Below, in pieces: positions 8,885-17,500 of a stretch of 64,000 nucleotides of DNA. The stretch's first letter is position 1. The number at the start of each line of letters is the position of its first letter. Position numbers and translations under genes: made by a program. The stretch is from an uncultured Acidobacteriota bacterium. GTDB lineage: Bacteria > Acidobacteriota > Vicinamibacteria > Marinacidobacterales > SMYC01. The stretch is taken from contig CAMYKY010000005.1 in assembly GCA_947259165.1 (NCBI GenBank), forward strand, positions 1 to 64,000. The letters are read 5' to 3'. The notes beneath the pieces were generated by a model. The model was given only the letters and a program-made list of their open reading frames with translations. It ran no database searches and was not told the origin of the DNA.

Positions 8885-10843
8885 CTAGGGCTCGACACGT
8901 TCGAAGCGCACTTTGTCCACCGCCAAGAACGGGCCCGAGGTGTCCTCGGCGGAGAGGAGCTCGAGCACGTTGAGACGCCGCCACCAGCCGGCTTCAGCCA
9001 TGAGCAGGTGCTCCTCCATCTCGGTTCCCGGAAAAAATCCGCCCATCAGCCCACCGTTCAACCAGACTTCGACGGGAACGGGATCGACGCCGTTGGGCAC
9101 CGCGCACTCGATGTAAACACGTAGCCGCTCCGCGCGATCCGTAGGCACGAACAAAGCCGCCCCGGGTGAGACAGCGTAGCGAACGTCGCGCAGCCGCTCG
9201 TTCCAGTCTTTGACGCCACTCCATCCGTTGCCGACGAACGGCGGGTCGGTGAGCCCTAGATCGATCACACCGCCAAGGTTGTTCATGCTGTGGAACAAGT
9301 ACTTGCCGACAAGGATGTCGTATTGGGTCTTCGGGCGATCGTAGCGATGAGCGAAGAGCCAGTTCATCGGGAACGAGAACGGGTACCCGATGCCGTCAAA
9401 AGCGTCCTCCAGTCCACCCTCGGCGGCGGCTTGCCACGAGATCGTATCGTCCACCGGAATGCGTCCCTTGCGATATTGCTCCATGAGGAGACCGTTGGCG
9501 GCAACGAACGTCAACAGTACCGTAGCGACCACGGCCTGCGGGTAGCGCCACGCAAGCTTGACACCGAAAGCGACCGCAGTAGCGAGTCCGAGAGCAAGAA
9601 TCGGCAAAGCCGAATCGAACCGTCGCGCACCAAACGAGCCACCCGCCCACCAGTCAGACACCGAGGAGTTGACGTACGTCAGCAATAGGAGCACTCCGAC
9701 GAGGGGGAGCCCGATCCTCGCTTGGCGTCGCACGAAACCGGGAAGCCCCAAGGCCGCGACGAGCAGGATCGGGCTCCACGAGAAAAGACCGTGGCGCGAA
9801 GAGAACAGCGTCTCGGTCAAGAACGGATCGAACCAGCGCATATAGCCGACGCCGACAGGCACACCGATGTAGAGACGATCGTAGATAATTCTCCAGCTGA
9901 TGAGCTGCGGCGATACCGTCAAAAGCCCTGCGACCCCAAAGGCCACGACCTGCATCCATTCGCGTCGTCGCTGGTGGCGAACGAGCGCCCATGCGGGCAA
10001 AACGCCGAAGACCGCGTTTTGCCAGCGCACGCACGCAGCGGCGCCGAGAATCAGTCCCAAGATCGCGAAATCGCGGGTCGTGGTGGGTCCCTCCGCCCAG
10101 CGGTCCAAAAATAGTGCGACGAGCAAGAACGTGAGCGCATGTGTGTAGATCGAGTGGTAGGTCATGTACCACCCGAGAAAGCTTCCAAGCCCCAGCGTCA
10201 CCGTCGCGAGAAACGCGACCCCGGGCGGAAACCATCGGCGCAAGAAACGGTCGAGCACGAGAAGGCCGAGCCATCCGATCAAGAAGTTCCCGAGCGCCAC
10301 GGTATGGAGGTACGGGTCGGAAAACCCGTCGTACGCGCTGTCGATCCCATGGGCATTGGCGAGCCACGCGCTCACGTGACCGAGCCAGATAAACGGAGCC
10401 CACGCAAGCGGTGCGCCCACGGGGAACGAAAAGCGAGGTCGGCCGGTCTCTCGCACCGGGTGCGAGCCCCGCTGACCGTCGATACCGAGTCGTCGGTACT
10501 GATTCCCGAGATCGAGATCCCCATCGAACGCCACCGAGTGCGCGTACGAGTAATACCAAAGCCCGTCACCCCGGAGCCGGTAACCCCGGAAGTGGAGAAG
10601 CGGCAACAGTAGGAGTAAAACGCCGAGAAAGCCGTAGACGCGCGCGCGCGCCTTGTCGGTAACCGCGTTCGCGAGCACGAGCGCGACAGCGATGCCGACG
10701 CGAACGGCGAAGCCGGCGGTGCCGATGGCGCCGAGAATCGACACTCCCCCGGTCATGACGCACAAAGCAAGATCGATCACTGAAACGCCAAGAAGCGTGC
10801 GGAGGATGCGCCGGCGGTTCACGCGGTGGTTATAGGGTTTCAT
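8885..10843 (-). CDS. GT-C-like membrane protein (paralogue of the gene at 27292-29226)
   Basis: This 652-residue polytopic protein has about 11-12 helices and a C-terminal soluble domain of about 130 residues. The first large loop contains GDGLWYYSYAHSVAFDGDLD, with the conserved Asp expected of GT-C enzymes. Two further motifs, RWQNAVFGVLPAW and SSRHGLFSWSPILL, recur in similar form in the 27292-29226 protein (RWQAALYGVLALP; SADHGFFNWTPLML), so the two are paralogues. The frame is open to a TTG at 10858. I chose ATG 10843 (MKPYNHRVNRR), which gives a basic N-terminus just before the first helix. The function is probably sugar transfer in envelope glycan assembly, and the substrate is unknown. 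Confidence 0.6.
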   Translation of the reverse strand: MKPYNHRVNRRRILRTLLGVSVIDLALCVMTGGVSILGAIGTAGFAVRVGIAVALVLANAVTDKARARVYGFLGVLLLLLPLLHFRGYRLRGDGLWYYSYAHSVAFDGDLDLGNQYRRLGIDGQRGSHPVRETGRPRFSFPVGAPLAWAPFIWLGHVSAWLANAHGIDSAYDGFSDPYLHTVALGNFLIGWLGLLVLDRFLRRWFPPGVAFLATVTLGLGSFLGWYMTYHSIYTHALTFLLVALFLDRWAEGPTTTRDFAILGLILGAAACVRWQNAVFGVLPAWALVRHQRRREWMQVVAFGVAGLLTVSPQLISWRIIYDRLYIGVPVGVGYMRWFDPFLTETLFSSRHGLFSWSPILLVAALGLPGFVRRQARIGLPLVGVLLLLTYVNSSVSDWWAGGSFGARRFDSALPILALGLATAVAFGVKLAWRYPQAVVATVLLTFVAANGLLMEQYRKGRIPVDDTISWQAAAEGGLEDAFDGIGYPFSFPMNWLFAHRYDRPKTQYDILVGKYLFHSMNNLGGVIDLGLTDPPFVGNGWSGVKDWNERLRDVRYAVSPGAALFVPTDRAERLRVYIECAVPNGVDPVPVEVWLNGGLMGGFFPGTEMEEHLLMAEAGWWRRLNVLELLSAEDTSGPFLAVDKVRFERVEP

Positions 10844-10912
10844 GCCGTGTTGCTGCAACCGTCCAAATCACTGCTTCGTCAGCCGAACCCGACGAGATGT
10901 CGTACAATCCGC

Positions 10913-12055
10913 TCAATCCTCCAAGCTCAACGCCAACGTCCGAATCTTGTCTGCCCGGGCTTCCCATGAATAGGCCTTTGCGTCTTCGAACGCCCGCGCT
11001 GCAAGGCGAGCACTCAAAACACCGTCCCCGAGAAGTCTTTCGATTGCGGACGCCAGAGCTTGGGGATCCCCTGCCGGAACGAGAAGAGCGTTGTCCTCGT
11101 GGGTCAGCACCTCGCGGATCGACGTTAGGTCCGAGGCAACGATCGGACGGCCGGACGCCATCGCTTCGAAGAGCTTGAGCGGTGACGTGTAGAGACGCGC
11201 CGTCGTCGAATCGAGATTGGGAATCACGAAAATCGACGCCTGAGCCCGTTCAGCCGCTAGCTCGGAGGGCGGGACGAACCCGCGGAAGCGGACACGGTCG
11301 GAAACGGCTACCTCCTCGGCGAGCCTTTTTACACGATCGAGATCCGGCTCGGGCGGAAGACCTCCCACAACGACGAGCTCGGCGCCATCCACTTGTTGCA
11401 TCGCGCGCACCAGAATATCGACGCCCTTCCAGGGGTAGAGCTGTCCAATGTAGTACACGAACGGCTTGCCCGCGGGCGCCGGGGGCATCGTTTCGGGCAC
11501 CCTGCACCCGTCGGGCACGACCCGCGAAGGCGGAAGCGGTCCGTGCCTTTCTTCGAGCGACGACAGGAGGGCGCCCGTGATCGCCACCACCCCGGACACG
11601 TTCCGACATACACGTCGCTCACGCCGATCGAGCCGCGCCAGTTTCGATGCCGAGGCGCCCTCTGAATCCGCGTACAGGGCCGCCCGTTCCTCCGCGAACA
11701 CGGCCGCGACCGTATGCGCTTCGTAGATTACCGGCGATCGGGTCAACCGCCGGGCGAGATCGGCGATGAGCAGATCGCGCGTGAACACGACATCCCACTC
11801 GTCGAGAAGCAATCCAAACACCCGCACGAGAAACCCGAGACGTCTCCGCGTCGAGACTCGTCGCAGGTGAAGCCGCGGATGCGGCTCGAGGTCGAAAAAC
11901 GACAAGCACTCGGCATCCGAGCGCGCGTCCGAGCGCCGCACGGCGAGCTCGACATCGACACCACGGCGCGCGAGCGCGTGGCACGTTTCGATCGTCTGGA
12001 TGCCATTGGCACGCTCCATCGGGAAACGGATGTCGGCAAGATAGAGAAACTTCAT
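10913..12055 (-). CDS. Glycosyltransferase family 4 protein
   Basis: This is a 380-residue soluble GT-B-fold glycosyltransferase. The N-terminal half starts MKFLYLADIRFPMERANG, the usual first strand and loop of GT4 enzymes. The C-terminal half has the nucleotide-sugar-binding signature: YIGQLYPWKGVDILVRAM, then SPLKLFEAMASGRPIVASD. It probably adds a sugar from a nucleotide-sugar donor to a growing surface glycan on the cytoplasmic side. The start is ATG 12055. The gene leads the minus-strand group next to the divergently read methyltransferase. Confidence 0.85.
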   Translation of the reverse strand: MKFLYLADIRFPMERANGIQTIETCHALARRGVDVELAVRRSDARSDAECLSFFDLEPHPRLHLRRVSTRRRLGFLVRVFGLLLDEWDVVFTRDLLIADLARRLTRSPVIYEAHTVAAVFAEERAALYADSEGASASKLARLDRRERRVCRNVSGVVAITGALLSSLEERHGPLPPSRVVPDGCRVPETMPPAPAGKPFVYYIGQLYPWKGVDILVRAMQQVDGAELVVVGGLPPEPDLDRVKRLAEEVAVSDRVRFRGFVPPSELAAERAQASIFVIPNLDSTTARLYTSPLKLFEAMASGRPIVASDLTSIREVLTHEDNALLVPAGDPQALASAIERLLGDGVLSARLAARAFEDAKAYSWEARADKIRTLALSLED

Positions 12056-12419
12056 GAGGGAGGGTCGGTCCCGGTCACGATTTCACAGACGACGTCGCTT
12101 CCGATACGCACGCGTACCGGCGTTGTTTCCCGACAGCGATGCGTGATCGCTAAAAGGTAGCCCGCAACGCCGACGCTCTTCGTCCTGTTCATTCGGCGAC
12201 CATCATAACGGAAGGCGGCCAGGTGATTCTTTTTAACCTGATGCCGAGCTGTCCGCGCCACGCCGGCGGTAGCGGTTGGCTCATGATCGGCGAAGCCCGA
12301 GGCGGCGGCGGTGAAGTCACACCGTTGCCGGAGCGAACTCGTCCCCTGTCACCCCGAACGAACGCCTCGCGCGCGAGCTTGTCGCAAGCGCCGTTGCTCC
12401 TGAGATAGAGTGCACCCGC
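12056..12419. other. Divergent intergenic region
   Basis: About 360 bases separate the minus-strand GT4 gene from the plus-strand methyltransferase, so both promoters should lie here. A minus-strand frame (ATG 12192 to TGA 12052, 46 codons) overlaps the GT4 start by four bases. It has no ribosome-binding site and no recognisable sequence, so I do not call it a gene. No clear -35/-10 pair was identified. Confidence 0.35.
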
Positions 12420-13460
12420 ATGACAGCCGCGAGACAAACAGAGCTCTTCGAGCTGATGCGCGAGAGCTACGCGCTCGTCGACGAGCTCGGGCTTCCCAAT
12501 ATCAAGAGCGACTACTGGCACTCGATCCTGAGCGTTGGCCGCCAGGGCGAAGGCGGGAAGGGCGATTTCATCGAGCGCGACGAGCTGTGGCTCGACTTCC
12601 GCAACAACGTCATCACCAAAGGCCTCGACAACGCCAACGTCCCGGACGAAGTGCTCCCCCGGATTCACGAAAAGTGGAAGCGGATCTACGAGACCCTCGC
12701 GGCGAGCATTCCCGACAGGTTCCGGCGCTACCTTCAGGAGTCTCCCATTGGAAACCCTCGGGCTCTCGAGATCGACGGCGTCGCGATCACCCAGTCGTCC
12801 ATCGAGTACACCTACATGCTCACCCACCTCGACCGCTACCTCGCCGAAGCCCAGGTCGTCGTCGACATCGGTGGCGGCTATGGAGGGCTCGCCCGCCTCA
12901 TCAAGCTGGCGCATCCGGAGACGAGGCTCGTCCTCCTCGATCTTCCCGAGATCAACACGATCCAGACGTATTTTCTCGGCAACGCCTTGCCCGACACAAC
13001 CGTCCTCGGTCTAAGAGACGTCTCGCATCAAAATGTCATCGACCCTCGAGAAATCGACGCGGACTTTCTCGTACTTCCCGGGCAGCTCATCGATAGACTT
13101 CGGCCCGGTTCGTTTCAGATGGCGATCAACACTCGCTCAATGATGGAAATGGATCTCGAAACAGTGTCGCACTACGTGGGTCACATTCAGGACAAGCTCG
13201 CGATCGGTGGCGTCTTTTTCTGCGTCAACCGCTACGAAAAGAAAACGCGCCTCAAGGAGTACCCTTTCGACGAGCGTTGGTACGTGAGCTACTCGGAGCC
13301 CTGGCCCAATCTCATCGACGCAAACCCCCATCACGAGCTCGTCGCCGTACGAACGGACTTCCCCGTCGTCAACGGCTTGAAGGAGCACGTCGCGGGGTTT
13401 CCCCCCTTCGGAGGCGCGATCGGTCGCGTGCGCGCGAAGCTGAGGGCGGCTCTAAGCTAG
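12420..13460 (+). CDS. Putative sugar O-methyltransferase
   Basis: This 346-residue protein has a Rossmann SAM-binding motif in the middle, VVVDIGGGYGGLARLIK, followed by LVLLDLPEINTIQTYFLG. The N-terminal helical region (NIKSDYWHSI, VPDEVLPRIHEKWKRIYETL) and the overall layout match the family annotated as putative sugar O-methyltransferase in polysaccharide clusters. It would use S-adenosylmethionine to cap or decorate a sugar. The start is ATG 12420. It is convergent with the OmpA-like gene and surrounded by glycosyltransferases, which supports a glycan-modifying role. Confidence 0.75.
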   Translation: MTAARQTELFELMRESYALVDELGLPNIKSDYWHSILSVGRQGEGGKGDFIERDELWLDFRNNVITKGLDNANVPDEVLPRIHEKWKRIYETLAASIPDRFRRYLQESPIGNPRALEIDGVAITQSSIEYTYMLTHLDRYLAEAQVVVDIGGGYGGLARLIKLAHPETRLVLLDLPEINTIQTYFLGNALPDTTVLGLRDVSHQNVIDPREIDADFLVLPGQLIDRLRPGSFQMAINTRSMMEMDLETVSHYVGHIQDKLAIGGVFFCVNRYEKKTRLKEYPFDERWYVSYSEPWPNLIDANPHHELVAVRTDFPVVNGLKEHVAGFPPFGGAIGRVRAKLRAALS

Positions 13461-13472
13461 CGGCCATCGCGA

Positions 13473-14174
13473 CTACGGGTCTGAGGCGACCACAGTCACT
13501 TCGAAACCTTGGTTCGATGCGTCCTCAGCGGTCATCAATCGCGCTTCGGAAATCCCGCGATCCACGATCGCGATAGCCACGACGCTAGCCCGCCTCTCGA
13601 CCAGTGCCGGGTCTTCGAGGGGTCCGCGGTGTCCACGAACCACGGCCCGAACCTTGGAATTCACCTCGAGCCAATTCGCGATCGAATCCAGCACTCGCTC
13701 GGCGTCATCATCGAGCTCGGCTTCTCCTCGCGGAAACACGATCGTCGCGCTCGGTTGGGGGCTCTCGTCAAAAGGAGCGTGACCCGGCGGCGCCTCGTCC
13801 ACGATCTCGAGGGTGTAGTTTCCGTCCGTCGCCCAAACCCGACACCACGACTCACCGCCGTCTTCCCGCATCACGGTGAACGTCAAGCGGTTTCCCGCTT
13901 CCCGGCGGATAACACCCTGGAGTCTCTCACTCTCGGCGACGAAGTGCTTGATGATCGCGTCGCGAGCGAGATCGCTAGGGACGTCATACTCGAGGCTCCA
14001 GTAGGGGCCGGTGACCTTTTTTCGGGTGCGCTGGTTGCCGTCGCGATAGACGACGGCCATTTCGTGCTCTTCGTCTTGCCCCGCAACAACGAGAATGGAA
14101 TCGGGCACGGGCTGGATCAACGGGTGGCTGTCGGGCGCAACCAAGAGCATGGTCACAAAAAGGGCGACGCTCAT
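13473..14174 (-). CDS. Secreted protein with C-terminal OmpA-like domain
   Basis: This 233-residue protein begins MSVALFVTMLLVAPDSHP, a short export signal. The C-terminal ~90 residues resemble the OmpA/MotB peptidoglycan-associating fold: ATIVFPRGEAELDDDAERVL, then VRGHRGPLEDPALVERRASV, matching the usual F..gs..l...g...L..ia and GhTd...N..LS.rRA pattern in degenerate form. The first ~130 residues are not recognised. Its ATG overlaps the stop of the upstream aminotransferase gene in an ATGA, so the two are translationally coupled. It may link glycan export to the cell wall, which is inference. Confidence 0.55.
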   Translation of the reverse strand: MSVALFVTMLLVAPDSHPLIQPVPDSILVVAGQDEEHEMAVVYRDGNQRTRKKVTGPYWSLEYDVPSDLARDAIIKHFVAESERLQGVIRREAGNRLTFTVMREDGGESWCRVWATDGNYTLEIVDEAPPGHAPFDESPQPSATIVFPRGEAELDDDAERVLDSIANWLEVNSKVRAVVRGHRGPLEDPALVERRASVVAIAIVDRGISEARLMTAEDASNQGFEVTVVASDP

Positions 14175-15268
14175 CTCGCCAGTGTAGACACGATGCGTTG
14201 CTGTTGATCTTCGGTCAGCTCCGGAAACATCGGCAGCGCCAACGTCTCCCGAGCAGCCCGCTCCGATTCAGGAAAATCTCCCGGCCCGTAGCCGAGGTGC
14301 GAAAAACACGGCTGCAACGGCAGAGGGACGGGATAATAGATACCTGACGCAATCCCTTCTTTCGCGAGTCGCGCTCTCGCCGCATCGCGCTGTTCCGATC
14401 GGATCACGTATTGGTGGTAGACGTGATCCCGCACCGGGGTCGGGATCTCGAAGCGACCGCTTTCAACGAGTCCGCTTTCGCGGAAAAGCTCGTCGTAACG
14501 GCGCGCTTTTTGTCGCCGAGCCCTGGTCCAATCGTCGAGATAACGGAGCTTGACGTTGAGCACCGCCGCCTGGACGGCGTCCATGCGGAAATTGCCACCG
14601 ACGACGTCGTGCAGATAGGTCGTCTCGGCGCCGTGATTTCTCAGTCGCCGAAGTGCTCGGGCGAGCTCTTCATCGTGTGTCAACGCCATGCCCCCTTCGC
14701 CCATCGCACTGAGGTTCTTGCTCGGGTAAAACGAGAAACACCCGATCGCCCCGAAGCCCCCCGCACCTTCGGCGCCGATTGCCTGCGCCGCGTCTTCGAC
14801 CATGACGAGCCCATGTTGATCGGCGATGTCGGTGATCGTCTGCATCTCGGCGAGCTGCCCGAAAAGATGAACCGGCACCAACACTTTGGCTCTACCGGTG
14901 ATCGCTTCTGCGATTCGGGCCGGGTCGATATTGAAGGTACTCGGATCGATGTCCACGAACACGGGCGTTGCGCCCAAACGAGAGACGACGCCCGCCGTCG
15001 CAAAAAAAGAATACGCGGTCGTCACCACCTCGTCGCCGCGGCCTACGCCGAGCGCCATGAGGCTCATTAAAAGCGCGTCCGTTCCCGAGCTGGCACCCAC
15101 AGCGTGCTCCACGCCGCAGTGCGTCGCAATTGCGTCCTCGAAGCGAGTCACTTCTTCGCCCAGGATGTAGTTCCGGCTGTCGACACAGCGTGTGATTGCC
15201 TCGAGGATCTCGTCCCGAATTGGAGCGAGTTGCGCTTCGAGATCAATGAGCGGAATCTTCGGCACCAT
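14171..15268 (-). CDS. DegT/DnrJ/EryC1/StrS-type PLP aminotransferase
   Basis: This is a 365-residue PLP-dependent sugar aminotransferase. The catalytic lysine is Lys184 in FSFYPSKNLSAMGEGG, the PLP-interacting Asp is Asp159 in VMVEDAAQAIGA, and GASSGTDALLMSLMAL binds the phosphate. Family members transaminate keto-sugar nucleotides to make amino-deoxy sugars for O-antigens and similar glycans. Its length is normal. The start is ATG 15268 or the adjacent GTG 15265. It is coupled to the downstream OmpA-like gene. The short inverted-repeat element at 15279-15445 sits immediately upstream, inside its promoter region. Confidence 0.9.
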   Translation of the reverse strand: MVPKIPLIDLEAQLAPIRDEILEAITRCVDSRNYILGEEVTRFEDAIATHCGVEHAVGASSGTDALLMSLMALGVGRGDEVVTTAYSFFATAGVVSRLGATPVFVDIDPSTFNIDPARIAEAITGRAKVLVPVHLFGQLAEMQTITDIADQHGLVMVEDAAQAIGAEGAGGFGAIGCFSFYPSKNLSAMGEGGMALTHDEELARALRRLRNHGAETTYLHDVVGGNFRMDAVQAAVLNVKLRYLDDWTRARRQKARRYDELFRESGLVESGRFEIPTPVRDHVYHQYVIRSEQRDAARARLAKEGIASGIYYPVPLPLQPCFSHLGYGPGDFPESERAARETLALPMFPELTEDQQQRIVSTLAR

Positions 15269-15278
15269 AGAGCACTAG

Positions 15279-15445
15279 ACTAGTGGACTGTAACAGATAC
15301 TCGCTGCCAAAATCACGGGTCCTTTCGCGCGCTGGCTGCGTTGCGATTCCTCGAGATACCGCGGTATATCGTCGTCATCGCGCCTTGCCAGCCCACAAAA
15401 TGACCTCGCGATTTGCGCAACGAGTATCTGTTACAGCCCACTAGT
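15279..15445. repeat. 167-bp terminal-inverted-repeat element, copy A (MITE-like)
   Basis: The left end (15279-15303) and right end (15421-15445) are inverted copies of each other, matching at 24 of 25 positions. Both begin ACTAGTGG and continue into CTGTAACAGATACTCG. The interior carries no coding capacity. A second, rearranged copy lies at 55258-55440 in the opposite orientation. It shares nearly all of the stretch from the end through the GTCATTTTGTGGGCTGGCAA core. Small size, terminal inverted repeats and dispersal suggest a non-autonomous mobile palindromic element. Here it occupies the divergent promoter region of an aminotransferase and a GT2 gene. Confidence 0.8.
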
Positions 15446-15524
15446 ATATGAGATTCGTTTGAAAGACTCCGGATGCTGGCGTAACATACCGCCGCCGGGA
15501 ACGAACAAACAGAGGGTTATTGAC

Positions 15525-16268
15525 TTGAGCACGGTTATTGCGATGCCGGCCTATAAGGCGGCCCTGACGATCGAGAAGACCTTCCGGGACATCCCCGCAG
15601 GTAGCTTCGACAAAGTGCTCGTCGTCGACGATGCGAGCCCTGACAAAACGGTCGAAGTGGCCAAGGGCCTGGGTCTCGAGGTCCGACGGCACCCGGAAAA
15701 CCGCGGCTACGGCGGCAATCAGAAGACGTGCTACGACTGGGCGCTTTCCGAGGGCGCGGACGTCGTCGTGCTCCTGCACCCCGACTATCAATACGCGCCG
15801 CACCGCGTTCCCGCACTCGTCGAGCCCATTCTCGCCGGCCGCGCGGACTTTACCTTCGGATCGCGCTTCGTCGACGGCGGCATGCCTATGGACGGCGGCA
15901 TGCCGCTGTACCGCTACGTCGGGAATCGATTCACGACCGCGATCGAGAACATGGCGCTCGGAACGTCGTTCAGCGAGCTCCATAGTGGGATGAAGGCGTA
16001 CTCGCGCCGGTTTCTCGAGCTCATTAGCTACCACGACTTCTCCGATCGGTTCGTTTTCGACTCGCAAATGCTCATTCGTGCCGTCATTCTGGATTTCCGC
16101 ATCGAGGAAGTCGCCATCGAGACGCGCTACGCTGACGAGTCGTCGTCTATCGACATTCCGAGCTCGCTCGGCTATATCCTCGAGACGTTCGGCGAGCTCT
16201 ACCGCGCGCGGCGAGATCGGGATCGTCTCAAACAAGAACTCGTCGAGCGCGAACACGCGCTGGGATAG
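15525..16268 (+). CDS. Glycosyltransferase family 2 protein
   Basis: This is a 247-residue GT-A-fold enzyme starting STVIAMPAYKAALTIEKT. It has the donor-binding VLVVDDASPDKTVEVA motif and VVVLLHPDYQYAPH, which matches the Asp motif of GT2 polyprenyl-phosphate sugar synthases (DPM1/DPG type). No C-terminal membrane helices are present, so it is a soluble or peripheral single-domain form. The frame is open to 15459, but I chose TTG 15525 because an AGAGGG ribosome-binding site lies eight bases upstream and the first beta-strand starts right after it. It is followed six bases later by a GT4 gene, so the two form an operon. Confidence 0.8.
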   Translation: MSTVIAMPAYKAALTIEKTFRDIPAGSFDKVLVVDDASPDKTVEVAKGLGLEVRRHPENRGYGGNQKTCYDWALSEGADVVVLLHPDYQYAPHRVPALVEPILAGRADFTFGSRFVDGGMPMDGGMPLYRYVGNRFTTAIENMALGTSFSELHSGMKAYSRRFLELISYHDFSDRFVFDSQMLIRAVILDFRIEEVAIETRYADESSSIDIPSSLGYILETFGELYRARRDRDRLKQELVEREHALG

Positions 16269-16274
16269 GCCGGC

Positions 16275-17492
16275 GTGAAGCTCGCCGTCTTCACGCCGCT
16301 TCCTCCCATGCCCACCGGCATCGCGGACTACAGCGAGCTTCTCGTCACCGCGCTCGAGCAGACGGACGGCTTCGACATCGAAGCGTTTTGCCCCACGGGT
16401 GCAAAAGTGCAATCGTTTCCGATCCGCGCGCCCGAGACGTTCGACGGGAGTGCGCTCGCGATGTTCCACGTCGGCAACAGCGAGCATCATGACTTCCTCT
16501 ATCCCTATCTTTTCGATCATCCCGGCGTGCTCGTCCTGCACGATCTCGTGTTGCACCACGCACGATTGAACGCCTACTTACAAAGCCCCGAAGTCCGGGA
16601 CTACCGCGCCGACATAGGAAATCGCGACAAGCGCGAGCGTGCGCTCGCCAAGCTCGATGGGTACCGCGCGGAAGTGGCCCGGGCTTATCCGGCCGATGGA
16701 GCCAAAGGAGAAAGAAGCGCCGCCATCGCCGAAATCGCGATCCGCATGGGAGGCGGGAGCCTTTTGTACGCGTATCCGCTCTACGAGCATCTCGTCCGCG
16801 CGAGTCGACTGACGCTCGTCCACGCAACGACGGCGCGCGACGCAATCCTCGAGCGCTGCTCGGAAGCGAACGTTGCGCGCGTGCGCATGGGGATCCCGGC
16901 CCCGCGGCTCGTCGACATGAAGGATGCGAGAGAACGTCTCGGGCTTCCGGACGGTCTCCTCCTCGCGTCGTTCGGGCTCGTGACACCGGAAAAACGCGTT
17001 GGCATGGCGCTACGTGCGCTCGTGCGATTGCGCCGCCGCGGGATCGAGGCGCGCTACGTTCTCGTCGGCGGAGCCGTTGAGCACTACGACGCCCGCGCCG
17101 AGGCGAAAGCGCTAGGCGTCGACGACGCGGTGATATTTGCTGGCCGCGTGCCCGAAGAGGAATTCTGGCTCTACGGCTTCGCCGCCGATATTTGCTTGAA
17201 TCTTCGCTACCCCTCCGCGGGCGAAACCTCGGCAACTCTGTTGAGGCTCCTCGCATGCGGCCGTCCGGTGATGGTCACCGACCAAATCCACGTCGCCGAC
17301 TTTCCCGACTCCGTCGTGGCGCGATCGAAACTCGAAGGCGACGAGGATGGCCTCTATTGCGATCTCGTGGATCTCATCCGCGCCAAACACCGTCGTCGGG
17401 AGCTCAGCGAGAACTCTCGCGAATTCGTCCTTCGAGAGCACAGCGCCGACGCGATGGTCGCGGACTATGCCGATGCGCTCGGTAACATATAA
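16275..17492 (+). CDS. Glycosyltransferase family 4 protein
   Basis: This is a 405-residue GT-B glycosyltransferase. The N-terminal motif MKLAVFTPLPPMPTGIADYS is typical of GT4 mannosyl/glycosyl transferases, with the GIADY glycine loop. The C-terminal domain shows ASFGLVTPEKRVGMALRAL and SAGETSATLLRLLACGRPVM, the donor-binding region with its Glu. It is predicted to work on the cytoplasmic side in assembly of the glycan made by this cluster. It lies between a GT2 gene (six-base gap) and a radical SAM gene (eight-base gap) on the same strand. Confidence 0.85.
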   Translation: MKLAVFTPLPPMPTGIADYSELLVTALEQTDGFDIEAFCPTGAKVQSFPIRAPETFDGSALAMFHVGNSEHHDFLYPYLFDHPGVLVLHDLVLHHARLNAYLQSPEVRDYRADIGNRDKRERALAKLDGYRAEVARAYPADGAKGERSAAIAEIAIRMGGGSLLYAYPLYEHLVRASRLTLVHATTARDAILERCSEANVARVRMGIPAPRLVDMKDARERLGLPDGLLLASFGLVTPEKRVGMALRALVRLRRRGIEARYVLVGGAVEHYDARAEAKALGVDDAVIFAGRVPEEEFWLYGFAADICLNLRYPSAGETSATLLRLLACGRPVMVTDQIHVADFPDSVVARSKLEGDEDGLYCDLVDLIRAKHRRRELSENSREFVLREHSADAMVADYADALGNI

Positions 17493-17500
17493 TCTGAGGC

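Noticed and set aside
12052-12192. 46-codon minus-strand frame overlapping the GT4 start (ATGA)
   Set aside because: The overlap looks like coupling, but there is no ribosome-binding site, the composition is not protein-like and I recognise nothing in it. It could be chance.
16345-17256. 303-codon minus-strand frame antisense to the GT4 gene
   Set aside because: It is an extremely Arg-rich antisense shadow, while the sense frame carries GT4 motifs.
17484-17500. TATAAT-like sequence at the GT4/radical SAM junction
   Set aside because: It falls at the last codons of the GT4 gene with no matching -35 box, and the eight-base gap indicates co-transcription.
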